A stretch of DNA of 64,000 bases from Paraburkholderia sejongensis (GCF_020880815.1 NZ_JAJITD010000025.1:18150-82149); one strand, 5' to 3'; positions 26,131 to 34,365 are shown, counted from the first letter of the stretch. Notes: generated from the sequence alone by a model not told the origin. Translations and numbers: made by a program.

Positions 26131-27309
26131 TCAATGCTGATACGGCCGCGCAAGCGCGCATTCCGGATTGAGCCGCACGCCGAAGCCCGGCGTGTCCGGC
26201 ACTTTCATCCGGCCGTTGACGGGCACCGGTTCGTCGAGCAACAACGGGTTGAACATCGGCACGACCTGATCGGCTTGCGGCGCCATCATCAGGAATTCGG
26301 AGAATGGCGAGTTGTGGCGCGTGACGACGAAATGGTAGCTGTACACCGACGACCCATGCGGCACCACCATTACATTGTGCGCATCGGCGAGCGCGGAAAT
26401 CTTGATCAGCTCGGTGATGCCGCCGCACCAACCGACGTCGGGCTGAATCAGATCGCAGCACTGCATTTCGAGCAGCAACCTGAAGCCCCAGCGCGTCGCC
26501 TCATGCTCGCCGGTGGACACCATCATGCCGCGCGGCACGTTGCGGCGCAGTTCGGCGTAACCCCAGTAATCGTCGGGCGGCAAACACTCTTCCAGCCATT
26601 TGAGTCCGTATTCACGCGCGCGTTGCGCGAGCCGCGTCGCATAGCGCACGTCGAGACTCATCCAGCAGTCGTACATCAGCCAGAAGTCGTCACCGACGCG
26701 GCTGCGCATTTCGGCGAGCTTGTCGAGGTTCTGCCGCAGTCCCGTTTCACCCTCGGCGGGACCATGCTGCAACGGCAGCTTGCCGCCGATAAAACCCATC
26801 TTCTTCGCCAGATCGGGGCGCGCGCCCGTTGCATAGAACTCCAGCTCGTCGCGCACCGGTCCGCCCAATAATTGGTACACCGGTTCTTTGCGCACTTTCG
26901 CGAGCAGATCCCATAGCGCGAGATCGACGCCGGAAATGGTATTGAGCACGACGCCCTTGCGGCCGTAATACAGCGTCGCGAAGTACATCTGATCCCACAT
27001 CTTCTCGATGTCGGTAACGAGCTGCCCTTCGAGAAAACGCGCGAGATGCTTTTCGACGATGAACGCGCCGATCTCGCCGCCGGTGGTTACCGCGAAGCCG
27101 ACCGTGCCGTCGCTCGCTTCGATCTCGACGACCAGCGTGCCGAGTACATTGATGCCGAACGACTGGCGGCTCTGGCGATACTCGGGATAACGCGCCATCG
27201 GCGTCGCAATGTGATCGTCGATCCAGTGGCCGCCGGCCTGGTCGTGATAGTCCGCACCGCCGCCGCGAACGATGAAGGCACGCACGTGCCGGATGGTAGG
27301 CATGGCCAT
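26131..27309 (-). CDS. rhmD: L-rhamnonate dehydratase
   Basis: A 392-residue enolase-superfamily dehydratase. The N-terminal capping domain contains RQSFGINVLGTLVVEIEASDGTVGFAVTTGGE-type sequence, and the barrel carries metal ligands (YDCWMSLDV, WLEECLPPDDY, STGEHEATRWGF) and a catalytic His in VPHGSSVYSYH. These match L-rhamnonate dehydratase RhmD (LRA3), which converts L-rhamnonate to 2-keto-3-deoxy-L-rhamnonate. GGAG lies 7 bases before the first of two ATGs (27309). It lies between the two SDR genes of the pathway. Confidence 0.93.
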   Translation of the reverse strand: MAMPTIRHVRAFIVRGGGADYHDQAGGHWIDDHIATPMARYPEYRQSRQSFGINVLGTLVVEIEASDGTVGFAVTTGGEIGAFIVEKHLARFLEGQLVTDIEKMWDQMYFATLYYGRKGVVLNTISGVDLALWDLLAKVRKEPVYQLLGGPVRDELEFYATGARPDLAKKMGFIGGKLPLQHGPAEGETGLRQNLDKLAEMRSRVGDDFWLMYDCWMSLDVRYATRLAQRAREYGLKWLEECLPPDDYWGYAELRRNVPRGMMVSTGEHEATRWGFRLLLEMQCCDLIQPDVGWCGGITELIKISALADAHNVMVVPHGSSVYSYHFVVTRHNSPFSEFLMMAPQADQVVPMFNPLLLDEPVPVNGRMKVPDTPGFGVRLNPECALARPYQH

Positions 27310-27340
27310 GAAAGGACTCCGGTGAGGAATGCGTAAGGCA

Positions 27341-27412
27341 GCGTGCGACGCTGCGTGCGACGCTGCGTGCGAGTTTGCGTGCGAATCTGCGTGCGAATCT
27401 GCGTGAATAGCG
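27341..27412. repeat. 12-bp tandem repeat, about five full units
   Basis: Units beginning GCGTGCGA occur at 27341, 27353, 27365, 27377 and 27389 with period 12, and a degenerate sixth starts at 27401. The 8-base core is constant while the last four bases vary (CGCT, CGCT, GTTT, ATCT, ATCT). The array lies between rhmD and the upstream SDR gene. The period is a multiple of three and the region is open on the minus strand (Arg-Thr-Gln repeats), but it precedes the rhmD RBS and is unlikely to be translated. Confidence 0.85.
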
Positions 27413-27439
27413 CGCGCAGGACGCGAATGCAGCGCGCGC

Positions 27440-28192
27440 TCAGTAAGTCGCGCGGCCGCCGGACAGGTCGAATACCGCGCCGGTGCTGAACGCGCAGTCT
27501 TCGGAGGACAGCCACAGGATCAGCGACGCCGCTTCTTCCGGCAGCAGGAAACGGTTCATTGGAATCTTCGCGAGCATGTAGTCGATATGCTGTTGCGACA
27601 TCGAATCGAAGATTTCGGTTTTGGCCGCGGCCGGTGTGACCGCATTGACAAGAATATTTTTGGTCGCCAGTTCCTTGCCGAGCGATTTGGTCAGTCCGAT
27701 CAAACCCGCTTTCGACGCACTGTAGTGCGAAGCATTCGGATTGCCCTCCTTGCCGGCCACCGAAGCGATATTCACGATGCGTCCATAACCCTGCTTCAGC
27801 ATCTGCGGGACTACCGCGCGACAGGTCAGATACGGGCCGATCAGATTCACGTCGATCACGCGGCGCCAGATTTCGGGTTCGAGTTCCCACGTGGTGCCGT
27901 TGCCGCCGGTGATGCCCGCGCAGTTGATCAGCACGTCGATCGCGCCGTGTTCGCCGACCGTTTGCGCGGTGGCGTGCGCAACCGCGGCCTCGTCGGTCAA
28001 CTCGACAGTGACCGCGCTGACCTTGCCGAGTTCGGCCAGCTCGCGCCGACTGCGCGCGAGGCGTTCGCTATCGACGTCCCACAGCGCAACCGACGCGCCC
28101 GAGCGCAACGCCCGCTGCGCAACCGCATAGCCGATGCCGCGCGCGCCGCCGGTGATGACGACCGCGCGCCCCTCCAGATCGATCCGATTCAT
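27440..28192 (-). CDS. SDR, probable 2-keto-3-deoxy-L-rhamnonate 4-dehydrogenase
   Basis: A 250-residue short-chain dehydrogenase with GGARGIGYAVA (cofactor), NCAGITGGNG, and the catalytic SHYSASKAG. It resembles LRA5-type enzymes that oxidise 2-keto-3-deoxy-L-rhamnonate at C4, and L-fucose-pathway homologues. It is the first gene of the catabolic operon (this SDR, rhmD, L-rhamnose dehydrogenase). If correct, a 2,4-diketo-3-deoxy-L-rhamnonate hydrolase (FAH family) is needed next; none is present in the window. Confidence 0.8.
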   Translation of the reverse strand: MNRIDLEGRAVVITGGARGIGYAVAQRALRSGASVALWDVDSERLARSRRELAELGKVSAVTVELTDEAAVAHATAQTVGEHGAIDVLINCAGITGGNGTTWELEPEIWRRVIDVNLIGPYLTCRAVVPQMLKQGYGRIVNIASVAGKEGNPNASHYSASKAGLIGLTKSLGKELATKNILVNAVTPAAAKTEIFDSMSQQHIDYMLAKIPMNRFLLPEEAASLILWLSSEDCAFSTGAVFDLSGGRATY

Positions 28193-28394
28193 TGCCGTGC
28201 TCCTGTGGGCGGCCGTGCGGCGCGCCGTCGTCTGTTTATATCGCTGCTGCCGTATTCGACGTCTGGGTCAAATATACGGGGGCCGCGATACAGCAACAAT
28301 TCGACTATTGGAGCGGGCGATATCAAAAGTGAATCGGCAGGCCGGCGCGCTTGATACGCCGCTTGCTGCCGGTCCGACGCCTTTCGGGCAGACG

Positions 28395-28628
28395 TTATTC
28401 GTCCGCCGCGACGAACAGCATCGAGACATACAGAATGGTCGACACGACGATAATGCCGACGCCGATCAGCACCTTGGTGCGATCGAAATAGAGACCGCCC
28501 TTGATCACCACGCCGATCCCGGCGACCGCCGACAAGGTGCCGAACGCCGCGAGGCCGACGTGGATCTTGCTGCGGATCAGCCGCCGACGCTCCGCTTCGG
28601 GTGTGGATTGCGTTTGCTTCGGTTCCAT
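28395..28628 (-). CDS. Small two-helix membrane protein
   Basis: A 77-residue protein with a charged N-terminus (MEPKQTQSTPEAERRRLIRSK) and two hydrophobic helices (about 24-45 and 52-73). I recognise no family. The frame is open to 28706, but AAGGAG lies 7 bases before the ATG at 28628, which settles the start. It is probably a single-gene unit. Confidence 0.7.
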   Translation of the reverse strand: MEPKQTQSTPEAERRRLIRSKIHVGLAAFGTLSAVAGIGVVIKGGLYFDRTKVLIGVGIIVVSTILYVSMLFVAADE

Positions 28629-28786
28629 GCCGTGCTCCTTCGCAGGCGGCGCGCCGGTGGCGCCAATCGGGCCGGGCGCCCTGCCGGCGCCCGCCGCCCG
28701 GTGCACGCGCCGCGTGATCGGCTTCGCTGATGCCGACCCACGCCGCGCGCGGCGATACGCTTGAACGTATCCGTTTCGCTCTACCT

Positions 28787-29386
28787 CTAATCGCGCGACA
28801 CCGACGCGGCCGCGGCCGATACGAATACCGCGCGCACCGAATCGCCGACCTTCAAACGTTCGAGCGCGACTTCCGGCGACACGTCGAGCGTTTCCGTGCG
28901 GGTCGGACCGCGCAACGTGATCGTGCGATTCTTGCGATCGATCTGGCGTATCGTCGCCACCACTTCGACGCGCCGCGCCGACGCGACCACGCCGTTGGCC
29001 GCCGGCTGCGTGAGTTCGGTGTCGATCCGCTGGCGAATGCCGCGCGCCGCGAGTTTGTCGACGCCGATCAGCACCGCCTTCTTGTACGCAATTGTCACCA
29101 GGTCGCCGATCCGCAGCTTGCTCACGTCCGCGGCTTGCGGATTCACGTCGAACGTCTCCACGCCGCCTTCCGGGCCCATCAGCGTCACACTGTTGGTGGC
29201 CGGATCGATCGCCACGACGCGCGCCTGCACATGCAGCAGCGCGGCCGCGCCGACTGCCTGCTGCTCAGTCCCGGGCGCCGGGTTCTGCTGCGCGAGCGCC
29301 GGCCCCGCTGTCGCCGCGGTCAGCGTCAACGCCACCGCAATCGCCTTCATGCGCGCGAACCGCGAATCCGATCTATTGCAAGCCAT
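28787..29386 (-). CDS. Exported protein of unknown function
   Basis: A 199-residue protein with a signal peptide (KAIAVALTLTAATAGPALAQ) and a mature part of two similar beta-rich halves: ARVVAIDPATNSVTLMGPEGGVETFDV, then ATIRQIDRKNRTITLRGPTRTETLDV. Each half looks like a small OB/SH3-like unit, so the protein may be an internal duplication, similar to DUF5666-like periplasmic proteins. AAGGAG precedes the ATG at 29386; an in-frame ATG 12 codons later is an alternative. Confidence 0.7.
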   Translation of the reverse strand: MACNRSDSRFARMKAIAVALTLTAATAGPALAQQNPAPGTEQQAVGAAALLHVQARVVAIDPATNSVTLMGPEGGVETFDVNPQAADVSKLRIGDLVTIAYKKAVLIGVDKLAARGIRQRIDTELTQPAANGVVASARRVEVVATIRQIDRKNRTITLRGPTRTETLDVSPEVALERLKVGDSVRAVFVSAAAASVSRD

Positions 29387-30227
29387 CACATTCTCCTTTT
29401 GACTACGTCGGTAGTACGGCAAAAAACTGTTCTTATCGGCATGGCCGGCGCAAGACGATGCCTATGCACGGCGGTTGGATTTTCCGTATATGCGTTGACG
29501 GCAAAACCGCCGCTCGCGCGAGCATTAAAAATGGCGAATGGGGCAGTTAATCCGCTTTTAGTCGAAATCTGCCCGCGCTGTGGACATAAGGGCGCTTCGA
29601 CCCGGACGCGTCGCAATACGTAAAGCAATCTCGTACGGAAAAACCTGAGGGGGCGATACGCGGGCGGAGCCGCGACGCAACCGCCGCGGCCTTTGTGGCG
29701 GGCGGCGCACGCGGAACCGCGCGGGTGGACGTCCGCTTGCATGGGCATCAGCGGACGCGGGAACGACTAGTCATAACACTTTCCTCGCAAGGACATCGAT
29801 TACCGTTAGGCGCAAATGAATCGGCCCGGAAATAAATAAGGTTATGACTGTCTTGAACTGTCCGGCGATGCTAGCAAACGCGTCGGGGAATGGCAAGGCA
29901 GGCCCCACGGCCGCGCATAAGCACCAGATCCGCGAATCGAGGCCAGCGCAATGCACCATTAAATTCGCATTCCCATAGCACGGTTCGTGTCGAAGCTGGT
30001 GTAAAAAGATGCGTAAATATCCTTAACGATTCTTCCGGTGGGTTAACACGCATTTCGCATCGGTAGAGACAAAAAATTGTCGTCAATTCCCGCGATACTT
30101 TGCATGCCGCCCAATGTCCGTGCAATAACGGCCCCCGGGCGAAAGGAAAGCAAAGCAGGCACAGCGCTTGCTGGGAAACCGCGTCAACTTTTACCGCACA
30201 CCATTCGTTATCCAAAGGACACCGCAT
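29387..30227. other. 841-bp gene-poor stretch, locally AT-richer
   Basis: No frame here has a good start, RBS and typical codon use together. A 30-codon frame at 29531-29623 contains CPRCG but lacks an RBS. The part from about 29750 to 30120 is clearly AT-richer than the surroundings, with several TTAAC/TAAAT patches that could hold promoters for the divergent genes on either side. I see no RNA gene or mobile-element end. Confidence 0.4.
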
Positions 30228-30506
30228 ATGATTACTGCCCGCCCCTGCACCGCCGCCTGTGTGATCGACGGTCGCCTCGTCACGCTGACGTTCCATCCGG
30301 ACAACGTCGTGCTGCGGATTGCCGATTCGTCCGGCGCGTGTCTGCGGGAGACTCGCTGGCATGGCACGTGGCGCTCACTGCTGGATGAATTCCGCGGGTA
30401 TTACGAAGCGGCCGGAAGCAGCGCAAGCGCGCCCGGCGTCGAAGCGCTGGTCGCGCAACTGGGCGAGCCCGCCGGCCGCGCGCCGCGCGAACCGGCGCTT
30501 GCATGA
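30228..30506 (+). CDS. Small protein of unknown function
   Basis: A 92-residue, probably soluble protein (VIDGRLVTLTFHPDNVVLRIAD; WHGTWRSLLDEFRGYYEAAG). AAAGGA lies 6 bases before the ATG at 30228. I recognise no domain. Its stop overlaps an ATG (ATGA) that opens a 27-codon basic micro-ORF. Confidence 0.65.
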   Translation: MITARPCTAACVIDGRLVTLTFHPDNVVLRIADSSGACLRETRWHGTWRSLLDEFRGYYEAAGSSASAPGVEALVAQLGEPAGRAPREPALA

Positions 30507-30586
30507 CAGAGGACGAAGCGCGGCGCGTCGTGGCGAGCGTCGGTTATCGCGCGCGCCGCGGCCGCTGCCGCTATCGTTGGCACTGA
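30503..30586 (+). CDS. Possible translationally coupled basic micropeptide
   Basis: A 27-residue frame (MTEDEARRVVASVGYRARRG, then CRYRWH) that begins at an ATGA overlap with the preceding gene, the arrangement used for coupled translation. It is strongly basic and Arg-rich. Short frames arise easily in this high-GC sequence, so it remains doubtful. Confidence 0.25.
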   Translation: MTEDEARRVVASVGYRARRGRCRYRWH

Positions 30587-30594
30587 AGCAACGC

Positions 30595-30903
30595 TTATTG
30601 GCCGAAATACACGTTGCAGCCGGAGCCGATCGCGCAGGCTTGCGCGTGGCGGCCGCCCGTTTCCGCGTGCCCCGCGGCGACGCCGCCATAAGCGGTGTTC
30701 TGTATCGGTTGCTGGCGCGACTGCCAGCCCTGTCCCAACGATATGTCGGTAGTCGCCTGCGCCGATTCGTTCGCGTTCTGCTGCATTACCGCATGGGCCG
30801 GCATCGCGGCGTCCGGCGGCCCGCCCGGCTCCGCGGCGCTAGCGGTCCTGGGGATCAGAAACAGCAACGCGCTGGCGGCGATCATCAATACACGTAATTT
30901 CAT
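30595..30903 (-). CDS. Small exported protein of unknown function
   Basis: A 102-residue protein with a clear signal peptide (MKLRVLMIAASALLFLIPRTASA) and a polar, Gln/Gly/Ala-rich mature part containing two cysteines near the end (AQACAIGSGCNVYFGQ) that could form a disulfide. I recognise no family. The longer frame to 31035 is not needed. It is convergent with the small gene on the left. Confidence 0.65.
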   Translation of the reverse strand: MKLRVLMIAASALLFLIPRTASAAEPGGPPDAAMPAHAVMQQNANESAQATTDISLGQGWQSRQQPIQNTAYGGVAAGHAETGGRHAQACAIGSGCNVYFGQ

Positions 30904-31669
30904 TTCCGGAACTCCTCGACTCCGGCGCAGCAGTGTTCGTCCTCCAGAACAATGGATCCGCGTGGGCGAAAGCGAGATTGCCCACGACAGCGGGGAACGG
31001 ATCGATGCCAATGCGCCACTGCCGCGACGGGTCATCGAACTAAACAGATAAAGAATTGCCGCCTCTTCACTCGGGAAATGGCCGCTGGAGGCGAGCTGTC
31101 AGTCTGCATTGCGCAGTTTTTCGTAGTTCTTTTATAGTTCGCACATCGGGGAATTCAATCCGGAGCTGCGAGAGATGTGGTCAATTGCCCACACCGTTCG
31201 ATAAACCGCATTGGTCGGCAAAATCGGCGTGAACAAAACGTGCTTTGTGCGCGCATTGCGTTATGATGTCGCTATAACGCACAAGAAGCGGCGCCCGCAC
31301 ACCGGCGAAAGTCCGGTGAAAGACGGACAGCGTGGAGTGATCCCAGCCATTCGCAATCATTGCATCGAAACACGGTTTCTTCTTTGCCGGACGTCAGGTC
31401 TACCGGCCTCGTTCGCCGCGCTGTGACATGCTGAACTATTTGCAGATCGACATACTCAGTTTGATGGTCGGATTTTCAGGCGGCCGCCTTTGGCGCAGCC
31501 CGCTTTGCAATTCGGAGAGCAACGTTTTTTAACGGCGCTCATGGCCTTCACTTCACTCGACAACCCGATCGCGGGCCGACCCTCTCTGGTTTGGGGCGCG
31601 ATGCTTCGCAGCTTTTTCCTGCATCCGTCAATGACGGAATGCGGCACGATTTAGAAGGACGAATATCTT
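30904..31669. other. 766-bp gene-poor stretch before the H-NS-like gene
   Basis: No convincing coding frame is seen. Around 31257-31281 TGCGTTAT and ATAACGCA form a perfect 8-bp inverted repeat with a 9-base spacer, and at 31300-31318 CACCGG and CCGGTG form a hairpin with loop CGAAAGT. Together they look like an operator or promoter followed by a structured RNA. A 28-codon minus-strand frame ending at 31456 (MSAVKKRCSPNCKAGCAKGG...) is Cys-rich but has a weak RBS. The stretch is AT-richer than average. Confidence 0.4.
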
Positions 31670-32002
31670 ATGGACGAAAGAAAGCGGGATAGCATGATTG
31701 CGTATCTCCGCCATCGTATGGAAGAGTTTGGTATCAAACCAGACGACCTTGCCGCGGCGCTCGCGTCCGAGTCGATGGCCAAAAAGGCCGAGCGCTATCG
31801 CAGCGCGACCGGAGACAGCTGGGACGGAAACGGCGAAATGCCCCAATGGCTGAAGCAGGCAATCAGCGCAGGCCAGAGCATCGAGCATTTCGAACTGGTG
31901 GTGGACAAGCCGGCGCCTGCCGTGCCGCAACCGAAAAAACAGGTGGATTGGTCGAACGATCCATTCGCCGGTACGCGACTTGCGCGCCCCGGTAACCGCT
32001 AG
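31670..32002 (+). CDS. H-NS-family DNA-binding protein
   Basis: A 110-residue protein with a helical N-terminus (RDSMIAYLRHRMEEFGIKPDDLAAAL) and an H-NS-type C-terminal DNA-binding segment (YRSATGDSWDGNGEMPQWLKQAISAG), where GDSWDGNGEMPQWL aligns with the usual GxTWxGRGxxPxWL core. The minor-groove residues normally written GRG appear as GNG, so binding may be altered. AAGGA lies about 10 bases before the ATG. The stop overlaps the next gene, on the opposite strand, through a shared CTAG. Confidence 0.8.
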   Translation: MDERKRDSMIAYLRHRMEEFGIKPDDLAAALASESMAKKAERYRSATGDSWDGNGEMPQWLKQAISAGQSIEHFELVVDKPAPAVPQPKKQVDWSNDPFAGTRLARPGNR

Positions 32003-32625
32003 GCGCGGGCTGCCACGCTCGAAGGCGCCCTCGCGGCGACTTCAAAATGACCGCTTGCACCGCGCAGCGCTCTGCTGCCCCCGCCGTTTGCGGTATTGAC
32101 CGCATTGCGCGCATCGACAATCCCGCTTGCCTCCGCCGCCTCGCCCGCATGCTCCGAAGTGACCCCGTTCGCCGTACGCCGTGCATATTCCGGTTGCGCG
32201 ATAAACGCACTCACCTGCCGTACCGTTTGCCAAAAAGTCTTGTCGAACAGACGCGCCAGTTCGTCCGCGCCGGCGGCCTCGCCCGCGAGAGGATCGGCAA
32301 TCGACCAGTGGAGAAACAGCGGCTGGCCGGGAAATGCCGGCGCATGCAGTGCATCGACGGCTTCGTCGAGCGCGATCACGACATCCATGCGCGGCGCCCA
32401 TTCGCCGGTAAATTCGAGCCAGCTTTTCGGGCTCAACGGCGCGCGCCCGGCGATGCCGGGCTGCAATTGCGCCAGCGCCTGAGGATGGATTCCCGCGGCC
32501 GGTTCGGGGCCCGCGCTAAAGGCGTCGAACCGGTGTGCCGCCAGTTCGTGCAGCAACGCTTCGGCAATGATGCTGCGGATTGAATTGTCGCGGCAAAGAA
32601 ACAGCACCTTATATTTATTGGTCAC
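31999..32625 (-). CDS. ArsC/LMW-phosphatase-like protein lacking the redox cysteines
   Basis: A 208-residue protein of the low-molecular-weight phosphatase fold. The P-loop VLFLCRDNSIRS has Cys11-X5-Arg17, and HWSIADP provides the general-acid Asp. The segment FPGQPLFLHWSIADP is typical of thioredoxin-coupled ArsC, but the Cys pair expected just before it is replaced (ALDEAVDALHAPAF). It therefore should not act as a standard arsenate reductase and may be a tyrosine phosphatase or a degenerate relative. Residues from about 145 on form a low-complexity extension that ends in a CTAG overlap with the H-NS-like gene on the other strand. Confidence 0.8.
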   Translation of the reverse strand: MTNKYKVLFLCRDNSIRSIIAEALLHELAAHRFDAFSAGPEPAAGIHPQALAQLQPGIAGRAPLSPKSWLEFTGEWAPRMDVVIALDEAVDALHAPAFPGQPLFLHWSIADPLAGEAAGADELARLFDKTFWQTVRQVSAFIAQPEYARRTANGVTSEHAGEAAEASGIVDARNAVNTANGGGSRALRGASGHFEVAARAPSSVAARA

Positions 32626-32750
32626 ACTTTCCCCGTACCGATGTTTTTATCTGGTCTCCGGCCGGCATTATGCCGATCCAGTCTTGCGCCCCCGTGACAC
32701 TACGGCGTCTTTATTATTTGCGCCACGGGATTCGCACCAGGCATCTCGAG

Positions 32751-33050
32751 TCACGGGCACAAGGCACAACGCACTGCGAACGATGCGCAGTGTACCAGTG
32801 TCCGGGCGGCTCTTTCATGCCGGCTCAATATTCGTCGGATCAAAGGACCTGGTCGTCCTTGCGGCCCCCCCCCGACCTGCTTGACCGCGTCGCCGTCCAC
32901 TGCGGCCGGAGTCTGCGCGTTTGGCGTCGCATCGGGCGAGGTCGCCGCGGGCGGTGTGTCGAGCGCTTTCGCGCCATCGGCAATTGCCGGTGTCGCGACG
33001 TAAGGAATAAACGCCGCGATCGCGACCACGAGGATGTAGGTGAGAAACAT
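32751..33050 (-). CDS. Possible small exported protein with a G9 tract
   Basis: A 99-residue frame starting MFLTYILVVAIAAFIPYVATPAIADG, which looks like a signal or anchor helix, then an Ala/Pro/Thr-rich linker. The reading frame after residue 60 depends on a run of nine G (C9 on the plus strand, 32865-32873): one base fewer would end the protein at 32840, one more at 32815. The RBS is weak. It may be a real short secreted protein whose 3' end is affected by the homopolymer. Confidence 0.35.
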   Translation of the reverse strand: MFLTYILVVAIAAFIPYVATPAIADGAKALDTPPAATSPDATPNAQTPAAVDGDAVKQVGGGPQGRPGPLIRRILSRHERAARTLVHCASFAVRCALCP

Positions 33051-33191
33051 GGCGGACGCTCGATTGCGAACCCGTAATCGATTGTAGAAGCGCCATGTCG
33101 AGCGCCAAAGACGGGACTGCCGATCAATTCGGTCGACGTCTATCGTCTGGCGGACAGGGGGATATTCGTCACACGCTGGCAACGGGCGACA

Positions 33192-33944
33192 TCAGAATTT
33201 CAGACCGTTCAGGAATTGCAGCCAGAGGTGGCTCAGCGCGCTGGCCGGGTGCATATCGCTGGCGGTTTCCTCGCGTTTGGGCGGCTGCGCGCGTCCGGCA
33301 TGCGGCGTGTCGGGGTGGCCGTGGCGAGCGGAGGTCGCCTTATCGGTCCCGTTGGCGGCCGACGCGGCGCCGGCCTCCCCAACGGCTTCGGCTGGCTCTG
33401 ACTCGGGCCTCTGAGCGGCAGCCTGGTGCGCTTTCGCGCTTCGCGCCGCGTTGCGCGCGTGCCGCTTCTGTTGCGCCCGCTCGGCTTCCTCGCGCCGCGC
33501 CGCCTGCAACGCCGCGACGCTGTCCGCAATCTGCGCCGCACGTTGCGGTTCGCATTGGCGCCCGAGTAGCACGCCGAACAGCACGTCGCGATTATGACCT
33601 TCGTCGGCAAAGCGGATGGCGATCGACACCATCTCCGCATACGCCGCTTCGTCCGCCGCGCGCGCCGCCGCATCGCGTTCGGCCTGCTCGCGGCGCCGGC
33701 CCGACAATTCGGCTTCGAACGCGCTCATCTGTTCCGCGTAGACGGTGTCGTAGACCTTGCGCTGGTCCGCGTCGGAGAGGATCGCGTACGCGTCCTTGAT
33801 TTCCTGAAATGCGGCACGCGCGGTTTCTTCGGCGCCATGATTGCGGTCCGGATGCCACTTCATCGCGGCCTTGCGGTAAGCGCGTTTGATTTCTTCGTCG
33901 GTGGCGTGCGCGGGCACGCCGAGCGTGTCATACAGGGTTGCCAT
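33192..33944 (-). CDS. DnaJ-domain protein
   Basis: A 250-residue protein with an N-terminal J domain (residues 1-70; HPD in MKWHPDRNHG), which would stimulate an Hsp70 ATPase. The Gly/Phe and Cys-rich zinc regions of full DnaJ are absent; instead there is a charged coiled-coil-like middle (SAFEAELSGRRREQAERDAAARAADE) and a low-complexity Ala/Glu-rich C-terminus. It is a type III J protein of unknown client. The frame extends to 34118, but the J domain starts at this ATG. Confidence 0.88.
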   Translation of the reverse strand: MATLYDTLGVPAHATDEEIKRAYRKAAMKWHPDRNHGAEETARAAFQEIKDAYAILSDADQRKVYDTVYAEQMSAFEAELSGRRREQAERDAAARAADEAAYAEMVSIAIRFADEGHNRDVLFGVLLGRQCEPQRAAQIADSVAALQAARREEAERAQQKRHARNAARSAKAHQAAAQRPESEPAEAVGEAGAASAANGTDKATSARHGHPDTPHAGRAQPPKREETASDMHPASALSHLWLQFLNGLKF

Positions 33945-34076
33945 GCTGAACTCGATATCGCGGGGAATCCACGCGGCATCGTAGCATGCGAGAAACGCCG
34001 CCATCGTGACGCAAGCGCTGGAACCACCACGCGCACGACAGTGCGCAGCGCCGTCACGTCGACTGAAAAATGGCCG

Positions 34077-34109
34077 AAAAAAAGGCCTCGCCACTTGCGC
34101 GGCGAGGCC
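34077..34109 (-). terminator. Rho-independent terminator on the minus strand with no known upstream gene
   Basis: GGCCTCGCC (34084-34092) and GGCGAGGCC (34101-34109) form a perfect 9-bp stem with an 8-base loop. On the minus strand it is followed by seven T (A7 at 34077-34083), the best intrinsic terminator in the window. The next gene in that direction (DnaJ-domain protein) starts downstream of it, and no minus-strand gene is recognisable between here and the FMN reductase. It therefore implies an unannotated minus-strand transcript, such as an sRNA, or an attenuator. Confidence 0.75.
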
Positions 34110-34133
34110 GAGTCCCATGTCAAAGGAGATGTC

Positions 34134-34268
34134 ATGGAGGAGACGGATTCATCATACCGTCGGCACCGCGGGTGCCCAACCAACAGTTCGCCATATGCTT
34201 ATCGCGCGGTCGTTCACGTGTATTGCAGCGGCCGCGCGGTTATATCGTTAGAACAAAAAGTCGCTTAG
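34134..34268 (+). CDS. Possible 44-residue small protein with strong RBS
   Basis: AAAGGAG lies 6 bases before this ATG, a near-ideal ribosome-binding site. The product (METDSS-like start, MEETDSSYRRHRGCPTNSSP, then VVHVYCSGRAVISLEQKVA) has no recognisable domain. It sits just after the minus-strand terminator and overlaps the region proposed for an antisense small RNA. Weakly supported. Confidence 0.3.
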   Translation: MEETDSSYRRHRGCPTNSSPYAYRAVVHVYCSGRAVISLEQKVA

Positions 34269-34318
34269 CGGCGCGGCGGGCGCTCATTAAGATGACACTT
34301 CAAAGTCCGGTTCGCCCG

Positions 34319-34365
34319 CTGCGATCCGTGCGCGTCGTGCTACGGCCCGCGCGCACGGATCGCAG
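34319..34365. repeat. 16-bp perfect inverted repeat before the FMN reductase
   Basis: CTGCGATCCGTGCGCG (34319-34334) pairs perfectly with 34350-34365 across a 15-base loop. It lies 41 bases upstream of the reductase start. With no T-run it is not a classical terminator; it may stabilise or block transcription between neighbours. A second unrelated 16-bp hairpin follows the same gene. Confidence 0.7.

Noticed and set aside
29531..29623. 30-codon frame with CPRCG, resembling half of a zinc ribbon
   Set aside because: No ribosome-binding site, only one CxxC pair, and located in a gene-poor region; probably chance.
31300..31420. Possible riboswitch in the leader-like region
   Set aside because: The hairpin does not match the cobalamin, c-di-GMP, glycine or other consensus elements I can recall, and the next gene is far away.
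31211..31426. 71-codon plus-strand frame before the H-NS-like gene
   Set aside because: No RBS or domain; it overlaps the inverted repeat and hairpin, so it is more likely non-coding.
31456..31539. 28-codon Cys-rich minus-strand frame (CSPNCKAGC)
   Set aside because: The RBS is weak and there is no supporting context; kept only as a note in the gap entry.
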